The notes under the pieces were generated by a model. It did not search any database, was not told where the DNA came from, and saw nothing but the letters and a program-made list of their open reading frames with translations. Shown in pieces: positions 16,996 through 26,010 of a DNA stretch of 64,000 nt. The translations under genes were made by a program, and so were the position numbers. Source of the stretch: Meiothermus sp. (GTDB lineage: Bacteria > Deinococcota > Deinococci > Deinococcales > Thermaceae); the NCBI RefSeq assembly GCF_026004075.1, contig NZ_BPIK01000002.1:186001-250000 (forward strand), in the 5' to 3' direction. Within the stretch, counting starts at the first letter, position 1. Each line of letters starts with the position of its first letter.

Positions 16996-17039
16996 AACAG
17001 ACGAAGCAAGTCTCATCGGGCAAGTAGAATGGTAATGAA

Positions 17040-17945
17040 ATGCCAATTCCAAGCTACCAGCGATTCATGTACCCATTGCTCGAGATGGCAGCAGACGGTG
17101 AAGCGCACTCGATGGAGGAAGCCTACGAGGTGCTGGCCGGAAAGTTCAACCTAAGCAAAGAAGATCGGGCTGAATTGCTGCCCAGTGGTGGGCAAAGTAG
17201 GTATGAGAACCGCGTCGGATGGGCCAGAACCTACTTAACAAAAGCAGGTTTGCTGGAGTCGCCTGGCAGAGGGCAATTCAAGATCACTGCGGAAGGTCGC
17301 AGAGTTTTGCAGTCGGGCATTACTGAACTCAACAACCAGTACCTTATGCAATTCCCTGGGTTTGTTGAGTTTAAGCGTAGAGGCCGCACTGTAGATGAAA
17401 CAAGCTCAGAAGAAGAGGTTAGCAACGAGACAACACCGGATGAGCAGCTCGAGCAGCTGCATCTAGTTTTGAGGAGACAGCTAGCACAGGAGCTTTTGGC
17501 ACGTGTCAAGCAGTGCTCACCTGCATTCTTTGAGCGTCTTGTGGTTCAGCTTTTGGTAGCAATGGGTTACGGCGGTTCGGTAGCAGATGCGGGTAAGGCA
17601 GTGGGGCGAAGTGGGGATGATGGCATTGATGGCATCATCAAGCAAGACCGGCTTGGCCTGGACAATATTTACATTCAAGCCAAGCGTTGGGAAAGAACCG
17701 TCCCAAGTGAAGTTGTCAGAACCTTTCACGGAAGCCTAGCCCTTCAAAGAGCAAGCCGAGGGGTTATCATCACCACCTCGGACTTTTCCAGTAGTGCGAT
17801 TGAAACAGCTAAGGCGCTCGGGAATATCGTACTAATTGATGGAAATACCCTGGCAGACTTCATGATCGAGTACAACGTTGGAGTCACGGTAGCGGCCAGG
17901 TATGAGGTGAAGCGGGTTGATAGGGACTTTTTTGAAGAGAGTTAG
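17040..17945 (+). CDS. mrr: Mrr-type restriction endonuclease
   Basis: 301 residues with both Mrr domains. An N-terminal winged helix covers about residues 1-95: SYQRFMYPLLEMAADGEAH, then WARTYLTKAGLLESPGRGQFKIT. A linker follows, then the Mrr_cat nuclease from about residue 155: FERLVVQLLVAMGYGGS, GDDGIDGIIKQDRLGLDNIYIQAKRWE (Asp and Q-x-K of the PD-(D/E)xK site), EVVRTFHGSL, and GVIITTSDFSSSAIETA. Known Mrr proteins are type IV enzymes that cut methylated DNA. GC content is lower than in neighbours, though less so than in the gene at 3506. The last 4 bp overlap the convergent mltG gene. It is the second nuclease of this superfamily in the window, with different N-terminal architecture. Confidence 0.9.
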   Translation: MPIPSYQRFMYPLLEMAADGEAHSMEEAYEVLAGKFNLSKEDRAELLPSGGQSRYENRVGWARTYLTKAGLLESPGRGQFKITAEGRRVLQSGITELNNQYLMQFPGFVEFKRRGRTVDETSSEEEVSNETTPDEQLEQLHLVLRRQLAQELLARVKQCSPAFFERLVVQLLVAMGYGGSVADAGKAVGRSGDDGIDGIIKQDRLGLDNIYIQAKRWERTVPSEVVRTFHGSLALQRASRGVIITTSDFSSSAIETAKALGNIVLIDGNTLADFMIEYNVGVTVAARYEVKRVDRDFFEES

Positions 17946-19018
17946 CGATAATACTTCGCGGTATCGCGCAGATGCCCGTCGAAACTTACATTCAGAAACA
18001 AGCGCCCCTGGGCGTGTAGGAAGTAAAGGTACTTCTGGCCTTTTTCGTTGGTGCGCACCGGGTTAAGCACCGCTTGCAAGGCCTCGGAGCCAGGGTTGCC
18101 GATGGCGCCCGGAGGCAGGCCGCGTCGGGTATAGGTGTTGTAGGGGGTGTCTTTGGCGAAGTCGCCCGCGCCCCGATCGAGTTCGGGCAGACGCTTGCCC
18201 AGGCCGTAGGCCACGGTGGGGTCGGCCTGGAGGGGCATGCCAATTTCCAGGCGGTTGAGGAAAACCCCTGCAATCAAGGGCTTTTCGCTGGCATTGGCAG
18301 CTTCGGCTTGCACAATGGAGGCCAGCGTGACCCAGTCGTGGATACTTTGAAGGCCAAGCTGCTGCAGGCGGGCCTTGGCAGCAGGGGTGAACTCCTGCTC
18401 CATGCGGCGGGTCATGGTGCGAATGACGTCTTCGGCGGTGTAGTCGAGGGGGAAGTCGTAGGTAGCGGGAAAGAGGTAGCCCTCGAGGGTGGGGCCTTTG
18501 GCCTCAGCAGGGCGCAACTCGGAGGGAGGGTTGTTGACCAGCTCGAGGAATTTGGGGCCATCCAGGTTGTTTTCGCTCAGGCGCTGGGCCATATCCACCG
18601 CCCGCCAGCCTTCCGGAAAGGTGATGCGCACGGTGAGGGGGCGGGACTCATCGGTGATGGCCAGGGCAATGGCCCGCAACCCCTTGCCCTCGAGCTTGTA
18701 GTAGCCAGGCTTGAGTTCTTTATCCTGGCCGGAAAAGCGCAGATACAGGGCAAACATAGAGCCCGAACGCACCAGTCCGGCCTGCTCGAGGATGCGACCA
18801 ACCGCCGCGGCCCCGCTGCCTTTGGGAATGCGGATTTCGGCCGTGGTGCCGGTGGGGCCCATCAAATACAGGGCATAGCCAAAAACCGCCGCCACCAGGG
18901 CAAACATGAACAGCACCCCCCGCAGAATCCAGCGGGTGGGCGACTTACCCCTTTCTTGGGGGTCGTCGAGGGCTGCAACAGGCCCATCGGGAGGGGTTGG
19001 CTTGTTCGAATCGTCCAT
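17942..19018 (-). CDS. mltG: Endolytic peptidoglycan transglycosylase MltG (YceG-like)
   Basis: 358 residues. A cytoplasmic tail of about 30 residues and one membrane helix (VLFMFALVAAVFGYALYL) precede a LysM-like segment (EIRIPKGSGAAAVGRILEQAGLV) and the YceG catalytic domain. Recognisable motifs are LEGYLFPATYDF, ASIVQAEAAN (site of the catalytic Glu), VFLNRLEIGMPLQADPTVAYG, and PYNTYTRRGLPPGAIGNPG. The enzyme cuts nascent glycan strands and so sets their length at the inner membrane. It is followed 32 nt upstream by ruvX, and the mltG-ruvX-alaS order suggests one transcript. Its 3' end overlaps the mrr gene by 4 bp in convergent orientation. Confidence 0.93.
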   Translation of the reverse strand: MDDSNKPTPPDGPVAALDDPQERGKSPTRWILRGVLFMFALVAAVFGYALYLMGPTGTTAEIRIPKGSGAAAVGRILEQAGLVRSGSMFALYLRFSGQDKELKPGYYKLEGKGLRAIALAITDESRPLTVRITFPEGWRAVDMAQRLSENNLDGPKFLELVNNPPSELRPAEAKGPTLEGYLFPATYDFPLDYTAEDVIRTMTRRMEQEFTPAAKARLQQLGLQSIHDWVTLASIVQAEAANASEKPLIAGVFLNRLEIGMPLQADPTVAYGLGKRLPELDRGAGDFAKDTPYNTYTRRGLPPGAIGNPGSEALQAVLNPVRTNEKGQKYLYFLHAQGRLFLNVSFDGHLRDTAKYYR

Positions 19019-19050
19019 GCTAAAAGCTCCACGGCTCGGTACGGCTTGGC

Positions 19051-19455
19051 TTATACACCCGCCAAATAGGATTCCAGCAGCGCGATGGCTGCGGCTTCGT
19101 CCAGCTTACCTTTCTCCTGTCGAATGCGCTTGGGGGCATTTTTGAGGCGGTTTTGTCCCAGTTTGGTGGTGTAGCGCTCATCCAGCAGCTCGACCTGCAT
19201 ACCCCGCTGGCGCATGGCTTCCACCAGGGCCAGCACCCGCTCGGCCTGGGCGCTGGGCCGGCCGTCGGTGCGCAGGGGCAGCCCCACCACAAAGCGCTCG
19301 GCCTGCTCGCGTTGGGCAAACGCGGCCAGGGCCTCGAGGTCGGCCTCGAGGTTTTTGCGCACCAGGTAGCCCCGACCAAAAGCCCAGGGTGAACCGGTTT
19401 CGCCCACCGCCAGGCCAATCCGGGCCTCTCCCACGTCCAGCGCCACTACCCGCAT
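19051..19455 (-). CDS. ruvX: Putative pre-16S rRNA nuclease / Holliday junction resolvase-like RuvX (YqgF)
   Basis: 134 residues, the usual size. RNase H-like motifs: [17 protein letters not shown] with Asp7, [11 protein letters not shown], and LLDERYTT with the C-terminal Asp in [17 protein letters not shown]. YqgF proteins mature the 5' end of 16S rRNA in E. coli and resemble RuvC resolvases. The gene lies 47 bp after alaS on the same strand, a neighbour pair found in many bacteria. Confidence 0.93.
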   Translation of the reverse strand: MRVVALDVGEARIGLAVGETGSPWAFGRGYLVRKNLEADLEALAAFAQREQAERFVVGLPLRTDGRPSAQAERVLALVEAMRQRGMQVELLDERYTTKLGQNRLKNAPKRIRQEKGKLDEAAAIALLESYLAGV

Positions 19456-19502
19456 CTACCCTATTATCTCCTCCAGCTATCGGGTGCACATGAGGCCAAA
19501 CA

Positions 19503-22154
19503 CTATTCCAACACCTGCTCGAGCGCCCCAAAGGCTTTGTCCAGGTCGAAGCCCCCGCCCTGGGCCAGGGCCCCCTTGCCGCCGCCGCGCCCGCCGGCGA
19601 CAGCCGAGAGTTTCTTCATCACCGCACCAGCATCCAACCCCCTGTCCAGGGCCTTTTTGCCCACCTTGACCACCAGGTGCTGCCCCGAGCCCACCGCCAC
19701 CAGGTCGGCCTGGTGCTTGTCCAGCAGCTCGTCGGCTGCACCCCGCAAGGCCCCGGCCTCGAGACCCTCGAGCTTGACTGCCAGATACCTGTAGCCGTTT
19801 GCTTCCTTGAGCGAGATGCCTGCCGCGCTGCCCCCAAGCTGGGCTCGAGCCAGATCCAGCTTCAGTTTTTCGATCTCTTTCTCACGGGCCTTGAGTTCGT
19901 CCTGGAGCTTGCTCACCCGCTCAAGCAGGTGCTCAGGGGTCGTACCCAGCTCGCGGGAGAGGCCGCCCAGCCGGTTCAGCATCTCGCGCACGTACTGCGT
20001 AGCCCCGGTTCCGGTCAGGGCCTCAATGCGCCGCACCCCCGCCGCCACCGACTCCTCGGCCACGATCACAAAGGCCCCAATCTCGCCGGTGCGCCGCACG
20101 TGGCAGCCACCGCAGAGTTCCTTGGAGGTCACGTTGTCGATGGCCCCTTCCACGCTCACCACCCGCACCACGTCGCCATATTTTTCGCCAAACAGGGCCA
20201 TGGCCCCTTCCTTGCGGGCTTCCTCCAGGGGCTTGTACGTATAGCTCACCGGGAAGTCGGCCTGAATCCAGCGGTTCACCAGCAGCTCGACCCGGACCAG
20301 ATCCCTGGGGGCAATCGGCTCAAACTGACTGAAGTCGAAGCGCAGCCGATCCGGCCCCACATAGCTGCCTTTTTGCTGCACGTGGGGGCCCAGCACCGCC
20401 CGCAAGGCAGCGTGCAGCAGGTGGGTGGCGGTGTGGTTTTTCTCGGTATCGCGCCGGTGCAGATCCACCAAAGCCCGCACCGTCGAGCCCGCCTTAAGGA
20501 TGCCTTCCTCCACCCGCGCGATATGCAAAAAGATGCCATCGGGGTTTTTCTGGGTGGTCGAGACCCTGGCCCAGCCCCCTTCCCATTCCAGCACGCCCGC
20601 ATCCCCCACCTGGCCGCCCCCTTCGGCGTAAAAGGGGGTTCTGTCCAGCACCACCTGCACCTCGGTGCCAGCCGGTGCTTCCTCGATGGTTTGCTCGCCC
20701 ACCAGTAGCAGCTTGACCTGGGCCTGGGCCTCGAGGCTCTCGTAGCCCACAAACTTGGTGCCCCCGTAGTCGGCGGCCAGGGCCGAAAGGGCCTCGTTGG
20801 ACTTCTTGAAAAGCTCCTTGCTGAAAGCGGCGGCGGCTCGAGCCCGCTCCTGCTGTTCCTCCAGGGCTTGCTCGAAGCCTTCGGTGTCCACCTGAACCCC
20901 GTGCTCCCCGGCAATTTCGATGGTTAAGTCGAGCGGGAAGCCGTAGGTGTCGTAGAGGGTAAAGGCATCCCGGCCCGCCAGGGTATCGCCCGGCTTGAGG
21001 TTGGCCAGCATCGCGTCCAGGCGCTTGATACCGCTCTCGAGCGTGCGCAAGAACTGCTCTTCTTCAATTTTGATTTGTTTCTGTACGCCCTCGAGGTTCT
21101 CCTTTAGCTCGGGGTAGACCCCGCCCATCACCTGGGCCACCACCTCGGCCAGCCTGTACATGAAGGGCTCGCGCAGGCCCAGCAAATAGCCAAAACGCAC
21201 CGCCCGGCGCAGCAAGCGGCGCACCACGTAGCCGCGCCCGGTATTGGAGAAGTGCACCCCATCGGAGAGGATAAAGGTCACGGCGCGGGCATGCTCGGCA
21301 ATCACCCGGTGGGCCACCGAGCTGGGGCCTTCGTAACTGATACCGGTCAGCTCTACAATTTTGGCAATCAGGGGCTGGAACTCGTCGGTCTCGTAGAAGT
21401 CGGTCACGTCTTGCAGCACCATAGCCACGCGCGCAAGGCCCATACCGGTATCAATGTTGGGCTTGGGGAGGGGCTCCAGCACACCGCCGTCCTTGCGGTC
21501 GTACTGTGGAAATACCAGGTTCCAGAGCTCCACAAAGCGGTTGGACTCGCGGGTCTGGTAGTAGTCGGCCCAGGTATCCGAACCAAAAGCCGGCCCCCGG
21601 TCGTAGTAGATCTCGCTGCAGGGCCCACACGGCCCGTTGGGGCCTTTGGTGGGGGCGTTCTGCGGCCAGAAATTCTCGTCGGCGTCGAAGCGGTGAATTT
21701 TCTCGGGGGGTACGCCCACCCGCGTCCAGTGCTCAAAGGCTTCGTCGTCGTCTTTGTAGATGGTCACGTAAATGCGCGCCGGATCCAGACCCAGCCACTT
21801 GGGGTCGGTCAGGAACTCCCAGGCCCACTCGATGGCCTCTTTTTTGAAGTAGTCGCCAAAGCTGAAGTTGCCCAGCATCTCGAAAACGGTCTGGTGGCGG
21901 TTGGTGTGCCCCACGTTCTCGATATCGCCGGTGCGCACGCATTTCTGGCAGGTGGTCACCCGGTACCACTCGCCCTCGTAGCCAGGGAAAACTGGCTTTT
22001 TGCCCAGAAAGTAGGGCTTGAGGGGGGTCATGCCCGCGTTGATGAAGAGCAGGGTAGGGTCGTCCTGGGGCACCACGCTAAAGCTCGGCAGGCGTAAATG
22101 CCCCTTGGATTGGAAGAACTGGAGAAATTTTTCGCGGATTTCGGCGGTTTTCAT
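19503..22154 (-). CDS. alaS: Alanyl-tRNA synthetase
   Basis: 883 residues, full length. Class II catalytic domain at the N-terminus (FLQFFQSKGHLRLPSFSVVPQDDPTLLFINAGM; motif 2 region TCQKCVRTGDIENVG; FEMLGNFSFGDYFKKEAI). A tRNA-recognition helical domain, the editing domain with zinc ligands (HTATHLLHAAL and CGGCHVRRTGEIG), a coiled coil (LQDELKAREKEIEKLKLDL) and the C-Ala/DHHA1 tail (SAVAGGRGGGKGALAQGGG) complete the standard order. It charges tRNA-Ala and clears mischarged Ser and Gly. Upstream lies a 341-nt divergent spacer that holds repeat copy 2. Confidence 0.98.
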   Translation of the reverse strand: MKTAEIREKFLQFFQSKGHLRLPSFSVVPQDDPTLLFINAGMTPLKPYFLGKKPVFPGYEGEWYRVTTCQKCVRTGDIENVGHTNRHQTVFEMLGNFSFGDYFKKEAIEWAWEFLTDPKWLGLDPARIYVTIYKDDDEAFEHWTRVGVPPEKIHRFDADENFWPQNAPTKGPNGPCGPCSEIYYDRGPAFGSDTWADYYQTRESNRFVELWNLVFPQYDRKDGGVLEPLPKPNIDTGMGLARVAMVLQDVTDFYETDEFQPLIAKIVELTGISYEGPSSVAHRVIAEHARAVTFILSDGVHFSNTGRGYVVRRLLRRAVRFGYLLGLREPFMYRLAEVVAQVMGGVYPELKENLEGVQKQIKIEEEQFLRTLESGIKRLDAMLANLKPGDTLAGRDAFTLYDTYGFPLDLTIEIAGEHGVQVDTEGFEQALEEQQERARAAAAFSKELFKKSNEALSALAADYGGTKFVGYESLEAQAQVKLLLVGEQTIEEAPAGTEVQVVLDRTPFYAEGGGQVGDAGVLEWEGGWARVSTTQKNPDGIFLHIARVEEGILKAGSTVRALVDLHRRDTEKNHTATHLLHAALRAVLGPHVQQKGSYVGPDRLRFDFSQFEPIAPRDLVRVELLVNRWIQADFPVSYTYKPLEEARKEGAMALFGEKYGDVVRVVSVEGAIDNVTSKELCGGCHVRRTGEIGAFVIVAEESVAAGVRRIEALTGTGATQYVREMLNRLGGLSRELGTTPEHLLERVSKLQDELKAREKEIEKLKLDLARAQLGGSAAGISLKEANGYRYLAVKLEGLEAGALRGAADELLDKHQADLVAVGSGQHLVVKVGKKALDRGLDAGAVMKKLSAVAGGRGGGKGALAQGGGFDLDKAFGALEQVLE

Positions 22155-22495
22155 CGTGGCCTCTCAAACTAACTCAGCATAAAAAAAGATGCCCCGCTAG
22201 GCAAACCCCACCAGTCATTTCAAAACGAAACGCCGGGGTTAGTGGGTAGCTCGAGCGAAGGGAAATGGCCTCGAGCCAGACATCATACGCATTTCGGTAG
22301 TATCGTTCACTTTGACAAGCCTAAACGATACTACCGAAATGCTTTTCTACTCCCTTCGGTCGGCTTGAATCCTTCACCTCTGACTGCGTCCAACGCTGAA
22401 GGATTCAAGCGGAAAGGGTATCACCTCTTGTAAAGCCGGCCCACTGTAGCAGGCGTAGTAGACCCCCCGTCCAGGCTTTAGTACAATTTTGGCCC
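22155..22495. other. Divergent spacer between alaS and the GuaC-like gene
   Basis: The 341 nt contain repeat copy 2 (22285-22421), two CTCGAG hexamers near 22250-22275, and the plus-strand -10 box TACAAT at 22482-22487. I see no T-box and no other RNA. Confidence 0.5.
22285..22421 (-). repeat. Dispersed double-hairpin element, copy 2
   Basis: 137-bp copy in reverse orientation. Hairpin B keeps a perfect 19-bp inverted repeat; in hairpin A the outer arms stay complementary, with one changed base near the loop. The end reads GCGTAT without the final CA seen in the other copies. It sits between two divergent genes rather than at a 3' end. Confidence 0.85.
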
Positions 22496-23608
22496 GTGAA
22501 CTACGGAATTTTTGATGGCATCGCCCAGGAAGCTCTGGAAAAAACCCAGGCCGACCTGGCCCGCTACCCCTACGAGCGTTTTGAAACCTACTACACCTTC
22601 GCCGACAAAACCATCATCCCCACCTTTCTGACCCAGCCGGTCTCGCGCCGCCAGGTGGAGGTGCGCCAGCTTTTTTACACCACCAAAGGCACCATCGAGA
22701 TTTTCCCGGCCTTTGGGGCTTCCATGAGCATGATGCGCAGCCGTTTTGCCCGCGACGTGTGGGACGGGGGCAACGGGGGGGTGCACATTCTGCCCAGGGT
22801 GGGGCTTTCCGACGAGGAGCGCCTCCGGGACGTGCAGGCCAGCGCTCCGGCCCTGGTGGGGGCTGCTTTGGGCACGAACGAGAAAGAGGAGTTTCTGGCC
22901 GAGCTCTTCGCCCAGCCCAACCTGATTTTCGCCTCGATTGACATCGCCCACGGGGCCAACGCGGCGGTGCTGCCGGTGCTGGCCAAGATTCGCGGGCTGG
23001 GCATTGATAGCGGGGTGATTCTGGGCAATGTGGGCTCCATCGAGGGCTTCGCCTACGCCTACTGGCTGATGAAGCTCTCGGGCTTCCGCCACTTCATCCT
23101 CAAGGTGGGGGTGGGGCCGGGCTCGGTCTGCACCACCCGCATCAACACCGGGGTGGGGGTGGGCCAGCTCTCGCTGCTGGAGGAGGTTCGCCGGTTCCAG
23201 TCGGTGGTGGGGTACAGCGACGTGCAGATTATCGCCGACGGCGGGGTCAACAGCTCGGGCGACTTTGTGAAGGCCCTGGCCTACAGCGACGGGGTGATGA
23301 TGGGCAAGTTCTTTGCCTCCGGCAGCTTCGAGGACGAGGTGCTCATCAAGAAAGACGGGCAGCTCGAGGGCGTTCTGCTCTACGGCATGGCCTCCATGCT
23401 GGTAACCGAGAAGCGCAACTTCATCGAGGGCTCCTCGCAAACCCTGCGGGCCTTCCACCACACCGCCCAGGAGGCCATCGCCCGCCTGCGCGAAGGCCTG
23501 CAGAGCGCCATGACCTATGTGAACGCCACCAACCTGACCGAGTTTAGGGGCAATGTGCGTTTTGCCAAGAACTCGGCGGCAGCCATCACCGAGGCGGGGG
23601 TGCACTAG
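22496..23608 (+). CDS. guaC: IMP dehydrogenase/GMP reductase family protein, GuaC-like
   Basis: 370-residue (beta/alpha)8 barrel. The active-site loop GVGPGSVCTTR with Cys212 and the phosphate motif IIADGGVNSSGDF (Asp248) identify the family. ILGNVGSIEGFAYAYWL and GVMMGKFFA follow the IMPDH/GMPR order. No CBS pair is present, as in GMP reductase (about 346 residues), which converts GMP to IMP with NADPH. The segment after the Cys loop (TGVGVGQLSLLEEV) departs from classical enzymes, so a related activity is possible. The start is GTG at 22496, with TACAAT ending 8 nt before it. It is convergent with dinB; the two stops lie 2 nt apart. Confidence 0.75.
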   Translation: MNYGIFDGIAQEALEKTQADLARYPYERFETYYTFADKTIIPTFLTQPVSRRQVEVRQLFYTTKGTIEIFPAFGASMSMMRSRFARDVWDGGNGGVHILPRVGLSDEERLRDVQASAPALVGAALGTNEKEEFLAELFAQPNLIFASIDIAHGANAAVLPVLAKIRGLGIDSGVILGNVGSIEGFAYAYWLMKLSGFRHFILKVGVGPGSVCTTRINTGVGVGQLSLLEEVRRFQSVVGYSDVQIIADGGVNSSGDFVKALAYSDGVMMGKFFASGSFEDEVLIKKDGQLEGVLLYGMASMLVTEKRNFIEGSSQTLRAFHHTAQEAIARLREGLQSAMTYVNATNLTEFRGNVRFAKNSAAAITEAGVH

Positions 23609-23610
23609 AC

Positions 23611-24084
23611 TCAGCGAGCCATCTGCAGCACCTCGCGGATGCGCCAGAAAGCCAGGTAGAGGTGATGGGCTTCGTGCACCAAGAAGAGCTCGAGCCACTC
23701 CCGTAGCAGCATGGGCCCGGCTGCGCTGTGGATGCCAATGCGCTCGAGCTGGGCCTCGCTCAGGGCCGCTACCTGCTGGTTAAGCTGGGCCCGCAGTTCT
23801 TTGAGCTGGTTCAACACCTCCTCAGGAGAACGCTCCACCAGCAGCAAAAAGGCCGGTTCGGTATCGGGCTTCAGCCGCTCAATCAGGGGGGTTTCTTCCT
23901 GCAGGATGCGGGCCATGCGGTCCTGGGTGACCAGGGTGAAGTGGGCCAGGTGGGCAAAGTTCTCGTGGGCCGACCATTTGTCGGGCAGGCTGCGCTGGCG
24001 CAGTTGTTCAGAGGTAGCCTGGCCCAGAATTTGGGGCAAACCAGCCAGCGAAAGCTCAAAACGGGCTAGTAGAGTGTTGTTCAT
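23611..24084 (-). CDS. DinB/YfiT-like metal-binding helical-bundle protein
   Basis: 157 residues from the ATG at 24084, which I prefer to an upstream ATG at 24141 because the latter lies inside repeat copy 3. The DinB_2 four-helix bundle is shown by the three conserved histidines: one in WSAHENFAHLAHF and the pair in FLVHEAHHLYLAFWRI. Members bind a divalent metal. Some act as thiol (bacillithiol or mycothiol) S-transferases, and many are unassigned. There is no close operon partner. A bacillithiol-dependent role would fit Deinococcota but is only inference. Confidence 0.8.
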   Translation of the reverse strand: MNNTLLARFELSLAGLPQILGQATSEQLRQRSLPDKWSAHENFAHLAHFTLVTQDRMARILQEETPLIERLKPDTEPAFLLLVERSPEEVLNQLKELRAQLNQQVAALSEAQLERIGIHSAAGPMLLREWLELFLVHEAHHLYLAFWRIREVLQMAR

Positions 24085-24115
24085 ATTGTAATAGCATAGG
24101 CCAAGTCGGCGTTTC

Positions 24116-24254
24116 ATACCGTTTCCGCTTGAGTTCTTCACCGTGGAGCGCAGTCAAAGGTGAAGGATTCAAGCCGACCGAAGGGAGTAGAAAAGCATTT
24201 CGGTAGTATCATTTAGGCTTTCAAAAGTGAACGATATTGGCGAAATGCGTATCA
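24116..24254 (+). repeat. Dispersed double-hairpin element, copy 3 (degenerate)
   Basis: 139 bp and the most divergent copy. Both changes in the left arm of hairpin A (GAGTTCTTCACC) give G-U or U-G pairs on the plus strand. Hairpin B has drifted (GATATTGGCG in the right arm) and lost part of its pairing. It lies between tRNA-Ser and dinB, close to the likely dinB promoter. Confidence 0.8.
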
Positions 24255-24259
24255 GATGT

Positions 24260-24290
24260 AAAAACCCAGGCCTCCAAGCAAAAAGCTGGG
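24260..24290 (-). terminator. Probable terminator after the tRNA-Ser pair
   Basis: On the minus strand CCCAG / CTGGG arms (24286-24290 with 24265-24269) close a 16-nt loop, followed by TTTTT. A second short hairpin (GGGGCCAAGACCCC) lies just before it. The stem is short, so confidence is moderate. Confidence 0.5.
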
Positions 24291-24337
24291 GTCTTGGCCC
24301 CAACCCTTGCCACAGCTTTCTTTGTACTGCTCTATTC

Positions 24338-24432
24338 TGGCGGAGGAGGGGGGATTCGAACCCCCGATAGGGACTTTCGTTCCCTATAACGGTTTAGCAA
24401 ACCGCCGCCTTCAGCCACTCGGCCACCCCTCC
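24338..24432 (-). tRNA. tRNA-Ser (anticodon GCT)
   Basis: 95-nt class II tRNA with a long variable arm. The acceptor GGAGGGG pairs with CTCCTCC (one G-U). The anticodon loop is TTGCTAA and the T-arm GGGGGTTCGAATCCCCC. The CCA end is encoded (24338-24340). It reads AGC and AGU. Confidence 0.95.
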
Positions 24433-24511
24433 ATCCAACTGTTCGGTTTTGGGGGCTGTCCCTAAAACCGCAACCGATACTTTAGCACAAAATCCGGTAA
24501 ATGAAATAGCC

Positions 24512-24601
24512 TGGCGGAGGGAGAGGGATTCGAACCCCCGGTAGACTTGCGTCTACAACGGTTTTCAAGACCGCCGCTTTCAACCACTCAGCCATCCCTC
24601 C
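24512..24601 (-). tRNA. tRNA-Ser (anticodon TGA)
   Basis: 90-nt class II tRNA. The acceptor GGAGGGA pairs with its 3' strand. The anticodon loop CTTGAAA gives TGA, the variable arm is long (TTGTAGACGCAAGTCTACC), and CCA is encoded at 24512-24514. It lies 79 nt upstream of tRNA-Ser(GCT) on the same strand, probably in one transcript. Confidence 0.95.
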
Positions 24602-24675
24602 AGGACAGCGCATTCCTAACTATGGCTAAGCTCCCCTGGGTTGTCAAGTAAAATCATTGATCCGAATCCTGGGGT

Positions 24676-25893
24676 TTAGCGCACCGAGCGGATCTGGCGA
24701 ACCAGGATGGTGCCCAGTACAAAGCAAACCGCCGCTATCAAGAACAGTACCGTATAACCCAGACCGGGGCTTTGGCGGTTGAAGGCATCGAGCATGGCCC
24801 CAAATCCGCCCGCTAAAACCTGCGGCAGTACGATGGAGGTCTGCCAGATACCCATATCGGTGGCATGGGCCTGGGGGTTGGGCAGCACATCGGAGACCAG
24901 GGCCCAGTCCACTGCCAGGTAGGCCCCATACAGCACCCCAAACACCAAAGCCAGCACCATCAGCACGTCGTAGCGGGGCAGTAGCAGGATCGGCAGCATC
25001 AGCACCGCCAGCCCCACCCCGGCTACGTAGATGAGGGGTTTACGGCCATGCCGGTCAGACAAACGCCCGGCCGGAACCGCAGACACCGCCGCTCCAATGG
25101 AGATGAGCAGGCCCAGCAGGGCCACCGCCTGAAAGGCTTCGGTCGCTAGGGTTTGACCGAAGGTCTGGAAGGTTTGTACCACATCGGCCAGATAGTACTG
25201 CAAATAGGTTTGCACCACGTACTGGGCCAACATCACCAAAAAGCGGGTGAGCCAGACCCAGCGAAAATCGGCGCTGCGCCAGGGGGCTATCATGCTCTCC
25301 CACAGCCCCCGGCGCTGGGGCCTCAAGCCCGGCACCTCGCGGATCAGGCTCAGAATCATGCCGGCTGCGGCCAGGTTGAGCAGGGCAATCAACAAAAACT
25401 GCCACTGTAGGTTGGCCAGCAGGAAGCCCACCGCCCCCGCCGCCACCTGACCCCCTACCTGGAGCGCACCCAGCCAGCCCGAGGCCACCCCTCGCTCGCG
25501 TCGGGCCGTGAGGTCGGGGATCAGGGCCGAGTAGGGGCCGGTAGCCATGTCGTCGGCCAGTTGCAGCAGCAAATAGGCCACCACCAGCTGCCAGTAACTG
25601 CCTGCATAGGCCATCCAGACCAGCGAGCCTGCTGTCAGGATAGTTCCTATTGCCAAAAATGGCATTCGGCGGCCCACCCGGTCAGAGATGTAGCCCCAGA
25701 TGGGCGGCCCGATTAAAGCCATTACCGCCCCCAAGGCAAACAGCAGCCCCAGGCGGGTAGCCCGCTCGGGTTCGGGTACCAGCTCTGCCACCCGCGCCGG
25801 TAACAGTACGAGTAGAATCAAAAACCACTTGAAGCTGCTGGCAAACCAATAAGAGGAAAGCACCAAATACCAAGGGTTGGTGTGAGCGCGCAT
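24676..25893 (-). CDS. Major facilitator superfamily transporter
   Basis: 405 residues with about 12 hydrophobic segments. The MFS loop signature is seen between helices 2 and 3 (WGYISDRVGRRMPFL) and a related copy in the second half (GRLSDRHGRKPLIYV), so both six-helix halves are present. I choose the ATG at 25893. TATACT lies 7 nt ahead of it on the minus strand, and the extra 27 residues from 25974 are not hydrophobic and would run through the rlmN promoter region. The overall pattern is nearest to sugar/polyol or SLC45-like carriers (PWYLVLSSYWFASSFKWF start). Substrate unknown. Confidence 0.88.
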   Translation of the reverse strand: MRAHTNPWYLVLSSYWFASSFKWFLILLVLLPARVAELVPEPERATRLGLLFALGAVMALIGPPIWGYISDRVGRRMPFLAIGTILTAGSLVWMAYAGSYWQLVVAYLLLQLADDMATGPYSALIPDLTARRERGVASGWLGALQVGGQVAAGAVGFLLANLQWQFLLIALLNLAAAGMILSLIREVPGLRPQRRGLWESMIAPWRSADFRWVWLTRFLVMLAQYVVQTYLQYYLADVVQTFQTFGQTLATEAFQAVALLGLLISIGAAVSAVPAGRLSDRHGRKPLIYVAGVGLAVLMLPILLLPRYDVLMVLALVFGVLYGAYLAVDWALVSDVLPNPQAHATDMGIWQTSIVLPQVLAGGFGAMLDAFNRQSPGLGYTVLFLIAAVCFVLGTILVRQIRSVR

Positions 25894-26010
25894 TTGCCCC
25901 AGTATACGGGCGGCTGACAGGAAAGCCGTCAGGAGGTCGGCGCATTGGAAGCCCGAGAACCTCGAGCCGCCCACCTTCTGAAGCAGTCGCGCCCGCTATA
26001 CTAAAGCGTT
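25894..26010. promoter_or_regulatory. Divergent promoter region of the MFS gene and rlmN
   Basis: Two TATACT -10 boxes face away from each other. The minus-strand one at 25906-25901 ends 7 nt before the MFS ATG, and the plus-strand one at 25997-26002 ends 8 nt before the rlmN ATG. Both mRNAs would have almost no 5' leader. Confidence 0.55.

Noticed and set aside
22478-23698. 406-residue minus-strand frame opposite the GuaC-like gene
   Set aside because: Shadow; the plus strand has the IMPDH/GMPR active-site loop.
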